DNA of 63,144 bases from Gnetum montanum (GCA_015680685.1 MNCI01029584.1:1-63144); one strand, 5' to 3'; counted from the stretch's first letter, positions 13,096 through 25,229 are shown. Program-made: numbers and translations. Notes: generated by a model not told the origin, from the letters alone.

Positions 13096-14950
13096 CTATA
13101 GGCTTGTATTTTGGAATCGTGGTGGCACCTTAATGAAAAATGGTTCCCTAGGAGGATTAGGCCATTTGGCTTCCATGAATGAGGCTATAGTATAGGACTT
13201 GTTGTTACCTCTTAGAGAGTTTGGCTCATTCAATACGAATGCTCTATGGTTTATCATATTTTGGAGGTCATCCTTTAATACTAGGAAAAGATCTATGTCC
13301 TGACTAGTCATTTGATGATAATGGAAATACCTATCCAACCTGAAGTACTTCGGTGGCTTAGGATCATCTTTGATAGCTATCATTGGATCCCTAGCTATGT
13401 CACAAAGACAACTGTACCTCTTATGAACCTCTTTAGACAGTTGCTTATGTTGCATACAATCATTTTAAGAAAATTTTCTAGAAGTTCAGAGGGTTTCATA
13501 GGCAACCTAGTGTACTAAGATCTATCCTTCTACCCAAAGTTTGATCTTGGTCAATTTGGGGCATAAGAAGTGGATGGTTGGGATGAGTTGGAAGATGTGT
13601 TGTGTGATGGTGATCTCTAGCTATCTCCTTGTTTTGAGTCTTTTGCTACTATGGACATAGTTGTATGTTCTTACTTTGTTTTATTCCTATCCCTTCCTAC
13701 ATGTTCATTTTTATAGGCCACATAGGTTGGATCATTACTTACCTCAATTGCCTCCTCAATGTTCTTCTTTTATGAGAAGGCTTGGATTAGTGACTAGGGC
13801 TCTAGATAGTAAAGCTTTGACTTGATAAAGTCATGTGTTGCTTCCTTATAAATGGCTAAGAGGTGAGTTTCAACAATAGGCTCTAGAATCTTATTAAGGA
13901 TTAAGTTTCACCTTTGAATAAACCTTTCAACCAATTCAAGTGGCCCTTGCCTTACCTTCATTAATTGGTCCAATGTGGAATCTGGCTTCAAGTTGTATTT
14001 GAAGTGATTGACAAATTAGTTAATCAAGTCCTTAAGGAAAGTGATGGAACCTCTAGGCAAGATTTGGTACTAATCTAGAGCCTTACCCTTGAGATACATG
14101 GGGAAAATCTATAGTATTGTATGAGGCCAAGCTTGTAAGAAGAGGCACTTAGATCAAAAGGTTACTAGATGTGCATTGAGATCCCCTTCACCATTATATT
14201 TGATGAAGTTTGGAATAGTCAAGCCTACAATAAAGGTTACTTGAGGTACCATAGGGCTTATAGGATCATCTTGGTAGAAATTTAGAACCTTGACCATTTG
14301 AGTTATGTTGGCCTTAAATTTTTGTAGCTCTTTGGTAAGGTCTTGGATCATCTAGAAGGCTTGATCCAAGACTTGGGGTATCCCTATAGGCTGGTGCTTG
14401 TGTCAATGGTTAAGAAAGAAGTTATGAGACTTGGAACTATGTAATAAGTATTGATACAAATAGAAGAGGTTGGGTGACCACTATTGTATGTGAGATAAAC
14501 AAGGAAAAAGAAGTTTGAGTTGGGACTTGTGGTCTAAAGGGGCAAATGGAGTGTAAGAGGCTTGTGTTGCTTGGGGTCCCAATGAGGGCCCCATTGGTAT
14601 GATAAAGGGAGATGGTGAGATAGTCATCACTGATACTAAATGGATGGACAGAGGTTGTGCGGTAAAGGCCATTGATGAGAATAAGAATATGGATTGAGAC
14701 ACAGGTTATATCTAATGTGTGACAATGATGGGTGTAGACTCAAATATGGTAGAATAGATACGAGAAGAGTTGGACTAAGGGACTTATCCCATCGATGAGG
14801 AGAGAGGCATGGAGTTTTGTGTAGTTATTTGGGAAGCCAAAGATTGGAAAGGACTTATAATAAAGGTGTCCAAATTTTGTTCATCCTCAAACTTATCTTC
14901 CTCTTCTTATTGATCCTTTAAGCTAATTCCATCACTAAACTCATCAACCT
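13096..14950 (-). pseudogene. RE1 gag relic
   Basis: Three gag landmarks appear in order on the minus strand. At 14154-14351 is the segment before the capsid domain, with TIPNFIKYNGEGDLNAHL (compare the plant gag theme PKFDKYNGTGDPxxHL). At about 13.78-14.05 kb is a capsid-like stretch with LDQLMKVRQGPLELVERFIQR. At 13096-13455 is a region with KYFRLDRYFHYHQMTSQDID, which fits the CxYHxxxGHxTEDC zinc-binding region of Tat/Athila gag, but here both Cys are replaced (RYFHYH, DIDLF). Upstream, 14.48-14.95 kb is Pro/Ser-rich, then acidic, and may be the N-terminus. Stops and frame changes are frequent. Confidence 0.75.
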
Positions 14951-15707
14951 CTATGAGTTATATGAGCATTTATACATAAAAGTTTTTGAGGGGGATTTGG
15001 TCATAAGGGGATGGAATGTATTCTTTCCTATCCTAGCATATGATTTAGAATTAATGCTTAGCATCAGATTCAGAGTATGGTATCAAGAGATTGGATTGTA
15101 TCTTGGCACAATGGAAGTTGTAGAACCTCTCGTTGATAATCACAAAATCCTAAATTTTTCCTCTTTTCCTAAGTAATTTCCTTCATTCTATGACTACGGG
15201 GTCTTCAAGTTATAAACACAAACCACATATTGGATAGATACCATATTTTTTAGGTTAAGAGGTAGTATGGTTGATCAGTTGAAAGACATTATGAAAGATG
15301 TTGAAAATTATCTTGACAAAGGCTAAATTAGTAGAGAAAATAGAAATTCTAGCAAGTGGAATTCTTAAAATTCTAAAAGGGGTACAAAAATGGCTAAAAA
15401 AAGGTTTGTTGATTATAAATAGTAAGTTGTTGATCAAGGGAAATGTACCCATTTACTTAAAATAGCAAAAAGGTTGGTATCAAATCCCAAACACATTGGA
15501 CTGATCAACCACACCAACATTGAGAGAGAAAAAAAGGAGGAAGAAAGGGGGTAAGATATAAAATCTTAAAATTTTCTTTAAAATGTTGGGAAAGGGGTTT
15601 TACTTATGTCAAGTGCTATTTTGGCTGAAAAACTAGAGTGGAAACTTTAATCTTTCTAAAGATAAGGTTTTTAGAAAATTGACAACATTAATCCTACTAG
15701 AAAAAAT
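14951..15707. other. RE1 5-prime leader, no gene seen
   Basis: Lies between gag and the leader repeats on the 5-prime side of RE1. AT-rich; no conserved frame noticed. Confidence 0.4.
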
Positions 15708-16320
15708 TCACAACAAGGGGTTTGGATGGTCTAGGGGTATGACATCCAAGCTGAGGGTAGTATGACACACACCCATGTTGTCTTTAAAAAATTCAATAGC
15801 TACTATGAATTTTTTGCCAAAACCCAAATACCCACGCTGACAGGGTGGGGCATGTAAGACACACATCCACATTAGCTTTAGAAAATCTAGAAATTGCTGT
15901 GAATTTTCTGGTAAGACCCAAATACCCATGCTGGGGGGTAATACCCATGCTAGGGGATGACAACCACACTAGGGGGTCTAACATCCACGTTGAAGGTAAA
16001 GAGGTGAAAATAAGGGGGGATGAGATTAAAAATCTTACATCCTCCTACATAGCATTGGGGGATTATCCTTTGGCAGGTTTTAAATTTTTTACTAGAAATT
16101 AAAGTGAAAATATAGTTTGGTTTCCAAAGGTTTTATTTTGGTTTTGGCAGGGTGTCGACATTGGCTTTGCTAAAATATTTCTAGCAACTACTGTGAATTT
16201 TCTACCAAAACCCAAACATCCATACTAGGGGGGGATATGATACCCATGCTGGCTTTCAAAAATCTAGCAACTACTATGAATTTTGTTAAAGCCCATCCAC
16301 ACTGGGTGCTTGGTAGTAGG
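15708..16320. repeat. Degenerate tandem repeats in the RE1 leader
   Basis: Four imperfect copies of a block of roughly 80-90 bp start near 15760, 15850, 16145 and 16237. Each has a CCCATGTTG/CCACATTAG-like start, then CTTTAAAAAATCTAG, then GCTACTATGAATTTT, then CCAAAACCCAAATACCCA and a G-run. The first two and last two pairs are separated by a non-repeated stretch containing extra ACCCATGCT/ACCACACT words. It lies just inside the 5-prime LTR, so it is part of the untranslated leader. Confidence 0.75.
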
Positions 16321-16361
16321 AAAAAAAAGGTATATTAAATCAAGGAAAGAACTTGGGTGGA

Positions 16362-16377
16362 GGCCCTACTAGTGCCA
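16362..16377 (-). promoter_or_regulatory. RE1 candidate primer-binding site (weak)
   Basis: On the minus strand TGGCACTAGTAGGGCC begins 6 nt inside the 5-prime LTR. It has the TGG start of a tRNA-primed site but I cannot name the tRNA. It resembles the equally decayed RE4 site TGGTGCCACTACTAAGGA with two bases missing. Confidence 0.3.
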
Positions 16378-16383
16378 GAAAAC

Positions 16384-17686
16384 TATTATGATTGAAAATC
16401 TCAGTCGCTCAAAATCCAAAAAAAGGTTAGCAAAAAATATTTGGCCTTGGATCCCAAGGGCATCCAAAAAATAGGATTTGTGGTGCCCTGGATAGTCTAG
16501 TAGATCACCCAAGGACTTGAAAAATGTAAACAAGGGTAGAAAAATAAAAATGTAATGCATATTTTAGAAAATAAATGCACCAAAATGGAAAAAATAAATC
16601 TATCTTGTACAAAAATAGAATTATAAACTTTTTTTNNNNNNNNNNNNNNNNNNNNNNNNNNNNNNNNNNNNNNNNNNNNNNNNNNNNNNNNNNNNNNNNN
16701 NNNNNNNNNNNNNNNNNNNNNNNNNNNNNNNNNNNNNNNNNNNNNNNNNNNNNNNNNNNNNNNNNNNNNNNNNNNNNNNNNNNNNNNNNNNNNNNNNNNN
16801 NNNNNNNNNNNNNNNNNNNNNNNNNNNNNNNNNNNNNNNNNNNNNNNNNNNNNNNNNNNNNNNNNNNNNNNNNNNNNNNNNNNNNNNNNNNNNNNNNNNN
16901 NNNNNNNNNNNNNAAAATATTGCAAAGTGTGAAACACTATAATGATCTTAGTGCTTGGGCTTTATATATTTTGGACCATAAATTTGGCTGCAAATTTTGC
17001 TTGATTGATGCTACAAAATTTGACTTGATTGCTACAAATTTTAGCTATGTGCAAGTGTGGTGGGTGTTCAAATCTAATGGGTTACTATGTATGGTAAGAA
17101 TTATACCCCCATGGCAATTCTATTTACTAAAAATAGTAAATGGGAATTTCACCCTTGCTAGCTATTCCACCCACACTAGGCCTTCTAACCAAAACATTAA
17201 TATGCAGGATCCTTGCTAAGTTGGTGTAATGCTAGAATCTTGGACCATGCTAAAGCAACATTGGAGGATGCAATGTCAATGCTGGGGATAAGGGTATACC
17301 ACTCCCCCCCAACCCATCCCCACACTAAGCATGGTTGATATCTTACCCTCCAATTCTAAGGATAGGTGGGCCACATCCCCCAATAGGTATCTCTAGGATG
17401 AAAAATATTATACCCCCCATAAAACTTATCAAAATGCCAATTTTGAGATCCCAAAATACATTTTTAACATCCCCCCACCTAGCCCAAATATTAACATCAT
17501 ATGACTTTTTTCACTCAAGGGATGAGGCTTTAATTATTTATGAAGCATTTTTCAACTCTAAAAGTATAAAATATGTGAAGTTGCACCTCATGGGTTACAA
17601 TCTTCACATTTACAATGAATTTTAGCCTTGAGTTTAATGGGATGAAGATTATAAAGGATACAACCTACAATTTTGGTGGTATTTCA
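16384..17686 (-). repeat. RE1 5-prime LTR (right copy, with gap)
   Basis: Partner of 3703-4987. Its left terminus reads TATTATGATTG where the other copy has TGTTATGACTG, so the terminal TG has changed to TA. It ends TTTCA followed by CTACA. A run of N (16636-16913) hides the middle. Confidence 0.82.
16636..16913. other. Assembly gap (278 N) inside the RE1 LTR
   Basis: Run of N. The flanks align with 3950-4340 of the other LTR, so the missing sequence is probably LTR. Apparent frames across it have no meaning. Confidence 0.99.
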
Positions 17687-17691
17687 CTACA

Positions 17692-18742
17692 GTCATCAGG
17701 AGTTGAATTCTAACATCAAAGCACTAAAGAGTAAGTGGACTTACCTTTAAATAGAGGTGGTAATATTAAAGAAGTTGTATCTACATTAGACAAGGTACTA
17801 CTAGCTCATGTGATCCACATGATCCTCTAGCTTATAGTTTTCTTCATCATGCTACTCACAATCACTTACAATTTAATTTAAAATATAAAGGTAATTCCAT
17901 TAATGCAAGCTCTTACGACTTGCACCCATGTCATAGTCATTGTGAATCCTTTTCACTTAGTTTAGTTATTCTACGATTTGGATTTGAATACTCAACCATT
18001 AAAAATGGTTGAGAGGGACTGTTAATCATAATATCCTATAGTAGTTGATGAACTTGAAGATTCTTCTTTGGACAAGAAGCTACAACCCACACTCTATCAT
18101 AGAAATTAGTTGGAAGTTATTATAACCATTAACCAAAGTTGTTTTCGCACTGCTTTTAAGTAAAACTACTAAAGGAATTTCATAGAATTTCAACTTTGAT
18201 GCTTAGAGAGAGAATAGAGAATATATTTCATAGAATTTGTAGATCTAGAATTAAAGTTATTCATGATTTTTGTAATGATAATTATTTCTTGAGATTGATA
18301 GTTAAATGAGAATGTTTTCTTTCTTTGTTAGAATGAATTAATGCTAAGTATTCTTCACCATAATTTTGGCACCTTATCCTCACATAACCTATGATCCTCC
18401 ATTTGAATGGCTTTTACATTCTACAATGCAAGCACTACTCAAGAAAGAACAACCCAACAACTGGCTAACCACTGAAAGCTTAAATATTTCTTTTTTTGTT
18501 GAAAAAATGACTTTAAACTTCAGGTTTGAAGTTCCAAAAACCCAAATGTTCTAAATGCAAATGTAAATATATATATACAAATGCAATTGATCTAAGAAAA
18601 GTAGAAAAACTAACATATCTTAGAGGTGCAGTAAATAGTAATTGCTACCTTTTTCAATATCTTTCTACTTTGATCATTTTTGAACTGAAAATTTGTATAG
18701 ACTCTTAGGCCTTAATTTTTAGCTTTAGGCAATTTCCTTTGA
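17692..18742. other. AT-rich DNA between RE1 and RE2, nothing recognised
   Basis: No paired repeat, LTR edge or protein family found. A plus frame at 18366-18554 is open for 62 codons but matches nothing I know. The segment may be a piece of an older element into which RE1 and RE2 inserted. Confidence 0.4.
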
Positions 18743-19797
18743 TGTAGGGGTTGCGCCTTGATAGATCCCAATAGGACCCAGTCCATAACTTCCAAGTAGA
18801 TCTACCTTAGAAAATAAAAATAACATAATAAAATGGAGAAAATCTTGCTTATATTAAGATAATTCTTAAAATACAAAGAAAATACATCAAAGATGAGGAG
18901 CCAAGCTCAACTAACAACTCTCCAAAGGATCTTAGAGGCCACAATTATCCTCTCTTAATCCTCAATAGCCCAAGCTTAAGACAAGATACTTATAAGAAAT
19001 TCTCCTAACCTCTCTCAAGTGCTCTCCCTTGCCTTTCACTCAAATTCCTTGTACAAGCTCTCTTTTTGCAAAAGCTCTCCTTCCCTGCACAAGCTCTCTT
19101 CTTGTGCAAGCTCTCTTCCCTCAAGAGCTCTCTCTCTTATCCTCTATTGGGATGTTTGGTCTTTGGTGTTTGCAATTTGGCCCTTGATACCTTGGCACTT
19201 AGCACTATGGTCCTTGCCACTTCAACACTAACAATGGTGAATTACATCAATATTTATAAGCAACTAGAATGTAAAAATTCTAGAAACCTTTCCTCAACTC
19301 AACCTAAGGTTCTCTAGCTATTTCCCAAGTCTTCTCACCTTCTTCCTAGCTATTTCGATCTTTCTTTGATTTTTTCCACATTGATTTGGCTATTTTCCAA
19401 ATTAGAACTAGCATTTTCAAAAGATTCCCCATGTGTCTAGGTCATCTCTAGCTTTTTTGGGATGTATCTTGTGAAAATATAGCTTTTAATAAAGACATAT
19501 ACTATTTTTGGTAGACGTCTACTCTAGTCTTGGGACATATACACTTTAGGAGAGACATCTCTAGGAAGATTTCTATCTTGTAGATGCCAAAAATAAAAAT
19601 GTTTGTTTTAATGTCAGGAGCCTCCAAATGCCTTCAAACAAGTTCTTATAGACCCTGTAACCTTCTAAATGCATCAAAATGAGCCAAACACACTTCAAAA
19701 CATGTTAAAAATCCAATAATCATCCTAAAAAAAATCAACATAAAAAGACACATAGTATGTAGGGTAGAACAAGGGGATCAAAAGAAGTGTCCCTACA
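18743..19797 (-). repeat. RE2 3-prime LTR (left copy)
   Basis: Aligns with 21612-22582. On the minus strand it holds a TATA-like box (CTTATAAATA, 19251-19260). In U3, some 240-330 bp upstream of that box, lie GTAGACGTCTAC (19510-19521) and related GACATCTC/GACATATAC words. A CTCTCTTNTGCAAGCT-type repeat occupies 19050-19130. By eye it carries about 80 bp more than its partner, partly at 19520-19600. Confidence 0.88.
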
Positions 19798-19810
19798 CCA
19801 ACTCTCCCAC
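19798..19810 (-). promoter_or_regulatory. RE2 polypurine tract
   Basis: The minus strand reads GTGGGAGAGTTGG directly before the 3-prime LTR start TGTAGGG. This is the expected position and composition of a plus-strand primer. Confidence 0.75.
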
Positions 19811-20208
19811 CCTTAAAAATGTCATGCTTCATGACCTTTCACAAGATGGAAGGCACCATGCCCCCATGAGGTAAGGCCATCACAATAATCATGACTTAAT
19901 ACATTATAAACATAAGAATAAATATCATTTGAGGTTTTAGCTTTGAAATTTTCTTACTCATGGAGGCTTGTCCTCATGTCCCACCATGCTTCCTTCATCT
20001 AGTCATCTCCTTGGAATTCTTTCCTTGCATCCTCATGATGAATCAAACTTGTAACTAATAAAGAATAAGAAAAATAAAAATTATTAGGCTTTCTTAATCC
20101 AACATTTTTTCTTTGCTTCTTTTTCCTCTTCTTCACCTTCTTCTTCTTAGTGTTTGTAAGACTACAACTTATCTTCCTTTCATCACCACCATGTAGATTA
20201 CCTTCATG

Positions 20209-21460
20209 CTACACTTTAATTTTACAGCCAAGACAATCAAATCCATCATCATACTTCAAAAATTTATCATTACTATAATCAATAGAAAAAATCCCCAAAT
20301 TGTGGAAAATCATATCATTATCAATGTCTTCACTTATATAAATAATGACATTTTCACAATGACTATCCCAATAGCCATCATCATCAAATAAATTACCATT
20401 ATTAGTCTTCCTCTTATTAACAATGACATCAAAAATCACAATATGACTCTCAATCTAATGACAATCACCACAATGATCATGATGTGCATCATTACCATTG
20501 AATAAACCACCATGAGGATAAAGTGAAAAACTAGCATCCATCAGACTAGCTTCAACATGAGAGACATTACTATCATCAACAAGGTCAAGCTCAATCTTAC
20601 TTATCTCTTCATGAATTCTCCCATTCACCTTTGATTCAGGTTGATCTTCAACATGTGGCTATCCAGTATCCTTAAAGTTTGAAGGTTTAAGATTCCAAAT
20701 AAGAGGTTTCAACTTCAATGGCTTATCCTCTTCAAAGGAATCATCAACAAGCTCTTCATCCCACTTTTGGAGATACCAACTCAAAATATAAACTCTCCTC
20801 CATAGTGTTAACATCAGTTTCATCAAAAACATCATTAAAGAAATTATTCTTTCACATACCTTGGCTAGAAGACTCACCTCTTTCCCATGAGATAGTCTCA
20901 AATTGAATTAGAGTATTCTTTTCCTTGTCACAAGGTATAGAATAATTACAAAAAGAATGAGCATGATACCATCTAATGCTATCCTTGATCCTCCTTGAAG
21001 AAATTCCTTGATCTTTGCCACTCCTTTGAGTTTTACCTTTCACCTCCCATGGCTCATGAGGTAGGAACTCTCCTTAATTAGTATCATATACCATCTTGGA
21101 TCTTGAAGATCTCTTGGTCCCTTTTATGAAGATCTTGGTTCCCTCCATTGAAATCCTTGAGTATTGAGAACTCCCTTGTTCAATAAGAGATATTTGAAAA
21201 CTCCTTTTCTCATTCATCTTTACTTCACTAGACCCTTTATCTTCCTTCCCTTATTGATGGCTAGAAGACATTCTATCAATTCTCCTCAAAATATATTCCA
21301 TGTTAGTCTTGAATTTATCCACATCCCTTTCTAAAGTTTCTATTAAATCTTGGTGCTTCTAGACATTTACTTTGGGAATAATGTTTTACATTTTAGCCAC
21401 AAAATCTTTAAAGAAATTCTTAAACTCTTGAAGCTCTTGTCTAAGCTCTTAATATGTCTT
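20209..21460 (-). pseudogene. RE2 internal coding relic, gag-like at best
   Basis: Three decayed segments read on the minus strand. 20852-21460 is basic and Ser-rich (KGKTQRSGKDQGISSRRIKD followed by SIRWYHAHSFCNYSIPCDKE). 20659-20901 is acidic (QKWDEELVDDSFEEDKP). 20209-20439 is Asp/Asn-rich and ends FDCLGCKIKV. Stops separate them. There is no zinc knuckle or capsid motif I can defend, so gag is only suggested by position between PBS and PPT. Confidence 0.4.
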
Positions 21461-21590
21461 CTTTTTTAGACCCATACCTAAAGAAACAAGAATGACATCC
21501 AAAATCAAATAAAAAAATATCCACAACAATGTTCCTTTCATTCAAAGAAAATACCAAGCTTCAACATAGAAGTGTGAAAACCTCCAAACC

Positions 21591-21607
21591 TTGGCTCTAG
21601 TACGAAT
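21591..21607 (-). promoter_or_regulatory. RE2 primer-binding site, initiator-Met type
   Basis: On the minus strand TTCGTACTAGAGCC starts a few bases from the 5-prime LTR. It agrees with TTGGTATCAGAGCC, the common plant initiator tRNA-Met site, at 11 of 14 positions. Confidence 0.65.
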
Positions 21608-21611
21608 CTAG

Positions 21612-22582
21612 TGTAGGGGGTTTGCACCTCAATAGATCCCAATAGGATCCAATCCATAACTTCCAAGAAAATCTAGCTTAGAAATTAATAATAACATACT
21701 AAAATGAAGAAAATATACCTTATATCAAGATAATTCTCAAAATACATAGAAAATACAACAATGATGAGGAGCCAAGCTCAACTCACAACTCTTCCAAGGA
21801 TCTTAGAGGCCACACTTGTCCTCTCTTAATCATCAATTACTTACAATGGAGATCAAGCTCAAGACAAGAAACTTATAATAGATTATTCTATCCTCTCTCA
21901 AGTTCTCTCCCTTACCTTTTACTCAACTTCCTTGCACAAGCTCTCTTCTTGCAAAAGCTCTCCTTCCTTGCACAAGCTCTCTTCTTGTGCAAACTCTCTT
22001 TCATCAAGAGCTTTCTCTCTTATCCTCTATTGGGATGTTTGGCCTTTGGCATTTTCACTTTGGCCCTTGGCACTTTGATACTTGGCATTTCAGCCCTTAG
22101 CACTATAGCACTTGGCACTTTTGCACTAACAATGGTGAATTACATCAATATTTATAAGCAACCAAAAGGTTAAAATCCTATAAATCTTTCCTCAACTCAA
22201 CTTGAGGTTCTCCAGTTGTTTTCCAAGTCTTCTCACTTCTTCCTAACTATTTTCATCTTAATTTGGCTATTTGTTGAATTGGAATGGGAATTTTTAGAAA
22301 TTTTCCTATGCATTTGGGCCATCTTTGGCTTTGCTAGGATGTCTCCTACGAAAACCTAGCTTTTAGAAGAGATGTCTACTATTTTTGGTAGACATCTACT
22401 TTGGTCTTAGGATGTCTACAAACAAGTCCCCATAGATCTTGTAACCTTCTAAACTCATCCAAATGAGCCAAAAACACTTTGAAACATGCCAAAACATCCA
22501 AGAATCATCCTAAACAAAATTAGCACAAAAAGACATATAGTATGTAGGGTAGTACAAGGGGATCAGAAGAGGTGTCTCTAAA
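21612..22582 (-). repeat. RE2 5-prime LTR (right copy)
   Basis: Partner of 18743-19797. It begins TGTAGGGGG, and its far end has decayed from CCCTACA to CTCTAAA. TATA-like CTTATAAATA is at 22149-22158 (minus). The U3 palindrome survives as GTAGACATCTAC (22389-22400). Confidence 0.85.
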
Positions 22583-23269
22583 CCATCCTTGAACCTTCTT
22601 TTGGTTCTCTTACCAGATCTATATTAACGGCCTCTTCTTCTATTGATTCTTCTTCTAGTTTTATAGAAGATGATGGGAAAATAAATCCCCAATTTTCCTT
22701 AACTTGTTTTAAGCTAGTACTAGGAATCCTATTCGTGGTACTTGTTAAATTTTCTTTAATATCAACTAAGTTGAAATCTTGGTTACTTGAAATAGATGTA
22801 TTTCAGTACAAAGGTTAGCTAACTGAAGGTAGAATTCTTTGACATTTTGTGTAACCATTCCATCCAAAACTAAGAATACTTTCACCTTTAGATAGGAAGA
22901 AAAATTCTTGTGATAACCAATTAGCATAGGGATCATTTGGTGATGCACCAAGCCCTAACATATTATGATATGATCTATGCACATGCTCTACAAAACAACC
23001 AGCCAAATATCTAATGAAAGGCCTCATCTTTAAATCCTTCATCTTTCTAAATGGTAATTCCTTTCTAATTGAAAGACTATATAACTAGATAAGTCCCTAT
23101 TGTACTTCTTAAATTACTTGTGGCTTTATATAAATAAAACTTAGTCATTGAAGTCTTATCTATTTAGTTATTTCCCATCTCTTCTTAGACCAGGCACCTT
23201 TATTGAAGGTTATGTATAGTATTTACAATTAGAGATCATGTTTATTTTCTAATTATAATGCATTGAAGT

Positions 23270-24335
23270 TGGCTGTATAAAGTAGTGCTTGAGATGAATG
23301 ACATTAAATGGCAGCTTGAGTTCATTTCCATATAATGTAGAAAGTTTATAGTTGTCATCATACATTTGTTGTTTAATAATAAATGAACCCAACCACTTTG
23401 CTAAAAATTTGTTATGGTCGCTCTTATTTTTAGGATTCCAAAGAAAGCCTAACTCACCTTCCCTAAATAATATTTTAACAACTCTTTTGTCAAATCATAT
23501 TTTAGTTTGAACAACATGTATTAATAATTTATCTCTAGATTTTTCTACCTCCAGTTCTCTTCTTATTAACAAATACATAAGAGTGTAATCTTTGTCTGAT
23601 TTAGTATTGTATTTCTGAACAAATTTCAAGGCCAAAACTATGATTTTATTCATTATTTAAGTAATTGTTTCATAAACCAAATGAAAAGATGAAGTGCCAA
23701 TGGATTTCTTGTATCTTATGCAATTAGTCCATAATGCTAATGGTAAATGTGCATGCCAATTTCCTAAACTTCCTTTCATTAACTTCTTAATATAAGAAAT
23801 AAGTTTCTTATTGGTCTACTCAACATTTCCATTTTCTTGTGGATAATAATTAGAAGAAGAAAATATAAGAATTGACTTTTTTGAGGTCCATTTAATAAAT
23901 TCTTCAGACTAAAAGACTAATCCATTATCTAAAACTAACACTTATAGAATTCCAAATTGATTTAATATATGTGTTTCTAGAAAATTAATCACATTGTAAG
24001 CACAACATTTTCTTAGAGCTTTAGCTTCTAACCATTTGATAAACTAATCAGCAAGTGTGAGAATAAATCTATGTCTTGCTCTCAAAGGTGTAATAGCTCC
24101 AATGAAGTCATATCCCCATTATTGAAAAGGTCTATTAACAATCATTGGCTTTAAAGGAGCATTTTCTTTTCTTAATCTAGGGCCATGTGCTTGAAATTTC
24201 AAAACTTTTGTATTTTATTATTACTATCTTGATACATCTTTGAATAGTATAATCCATATCTCACAATATGATGCATTGTGGATTCTAGGGACTCATAGAA
24301 TAATCCAGAATGATTATGAAATTGATTTAATATAA
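23270..24335 (-). pseudogene. RE3 integrase relic
   Basis: Integrase normally inserts the cDNA into the genome. The order here is the zinc-binding segment (HNHSGLFYESLESTMHHIVR, fitting the HHCC module; about 24.33-24.2 kb), then the catalytic core starting WGYDFIGAITPLRARHRF (about 24.12 kb) with FILTLAD*FIKWLEAKAL holding the first Asp, VLDNGLVF holding the second Asp, and YYPQENGNVE in the region of the catalytic Glu. A downstream stretch (YIKKLMKGSLGNWHAHLPLA) and a C-terminal region with GELGFLWNPKN, KWLGSFIIK and HLKHYF follow. All three acidic positions appear present, but there are several stops. Confidence 0.85.
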
Positions 24336-24342
24336 GTTTGAT

Positions 24343-25000
24343 CTAATCATTTCTAACACATTCTAGAAGTACTCCCCTAAAGTATTTTCTAAATAAAGTT
24401 ACATCTTTAATGATGAATTTCTTAGCTTTTTTTATAAAACTCATTTTTTGACTCTTAAGTTTTTGGTATATTTCTAAAAAAAGAAAACTATGAATGTCAT
24501 CAAACCAATTTTCTTCAAAAACATTTAATACAAATGATTCAGGATCATTGGCCATAAGCTTAGCTAAACCCATTCCTTTTACTATTTTACATAACTTAAG
24601 TGAGAATTTGAATTGCCAAATTTTTGAAATCTAGTTTTTTCTTTTTAAACCCATTTCATTTTGAGCTAAAAACTATCTCATAGGTAGCTCTAGTATCATA
24701 ATATGCACCAATTCTTGTTCCAATTAGTACTTAAAATGAATAAGTGTCTTAATCACTGCATCCATCTTTTTTTTATTCCGTATAATTTCTTTTAGATCCT
24801 TTAAGCTAATACCTCAAAAATTCAATCATTTCATCTTCTTCTTTGCTCTTCTGAGTTAAGAAAATAGCAATTGAATCATTAGAATCAAAAGAATATAACC
24901 AAAAATCTTCCTTTAATTTGGCTTATAAGATAAGCTGCTTCTTTAATTTCTTCCTTGATTTCATTAAAAGCTTTAATGGATTCTAGTGTTTTCATGATCT
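24343..25000 (-). pseudogene. RE3 RT-connected RNase H and linker relic
   Basis: Downstream of RT in the element sense. It shows LYSFDSNDSIAIFLTQKSKE, aligning with the gypsy RT-linked RNase H (TDAS..AIGAVLSQ), and KKKMDAVIKTLIHFKY, aligning with the ..EKEALALV.AL..FR.Y segment. It then passes through a linker (GLAKLMANDPESF) and a segment with KKFIIKDVTLFRKYFRGVLL and ECV that leads into the integrase zinc module. The usual catalytic residues are partly lost. Confidence 0.7.
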
Positions 25001-25229
25001 CATAATCGTTTTTGAGCATCATGTTAATAACTTAGTATTTTTTATGAAACCAGGGATAAAATTTTTCATAAATTTTATCTTTCAAAAGAAAGATCTCAAA
25101 GATTTCTTATTTATTGAATGGTCAATACCCTGAATTACTTCAATTGTTGAGTTATTAATGGTCATACCTTTCTAGCATATATGTCCAAGAATACTTCTAG
25201 ATTTTATTCCAAAATTACTTTCTTTAGGT

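Larger units (their letters stand above)
3703..17686 (-). mobile_element. RE1: Tat/Athila-like LTR retrotransposon, pol not visible, with host gene pseudogenes
   Basis: Two direct repeats of about 1.3 kb (3703-4987 and 16384-17686) bound the element. They share long blocks, for example 3703-3940 with 16384-16635 and 4340-4987 with 16914-17686. The left copy begins TGTTATGACTG and the right copy ends GGTATTTCA, giving TG...CA termini. CTACT (3698-3702) and CTACA (17687-17691) look like a target duplication with one later change. Gag (13.1-14.9 kb) and protease (12.0-12.45 kb) read on the minus strand, so the right LTR is the 5-prime one. No RT, RNase H or integrase is seen. Instead 5.0-11.9 kb holds unclassified DNA and two host-gene pseudogenes. 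The mismatched LTRs and many stops indicate an old, dead insertion. Confidence 0.85.
18743..22582 (-). mobile_element. RE2: short pol-less LTR retrotransposon
   Basis: Direct repeats 18743-19797 and 21612-22582 bound only 1.8 kb of internal DNA. The left LTR has clean inverted ends (TGTAGGG...CCCTACA). Next to the left LTR, the minus strand has a purine tract (GTGGGAGAGTTGG). Next to the right LTR it has TTCGTACTAGAGCC, close to the initiator-Met primer site TTGGTATCAGAGCC. Both place the element on the minus strand. The internal region has decayed acidic and basic frames but no protease, RT or integrase. No target duplication was found: TTTGA before 18743 does not match CCATC after 22582. 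A non-autonomous element or a gag-only deletion derivative are both possible. Confidence 0.85.

Noticed and set aside
16497-17219. Long frames across 16575-17219 and 16497-16937
   Set aside because: They read through a 278-base run of N and lie inside an RE1 LTR, so they have no meaning.
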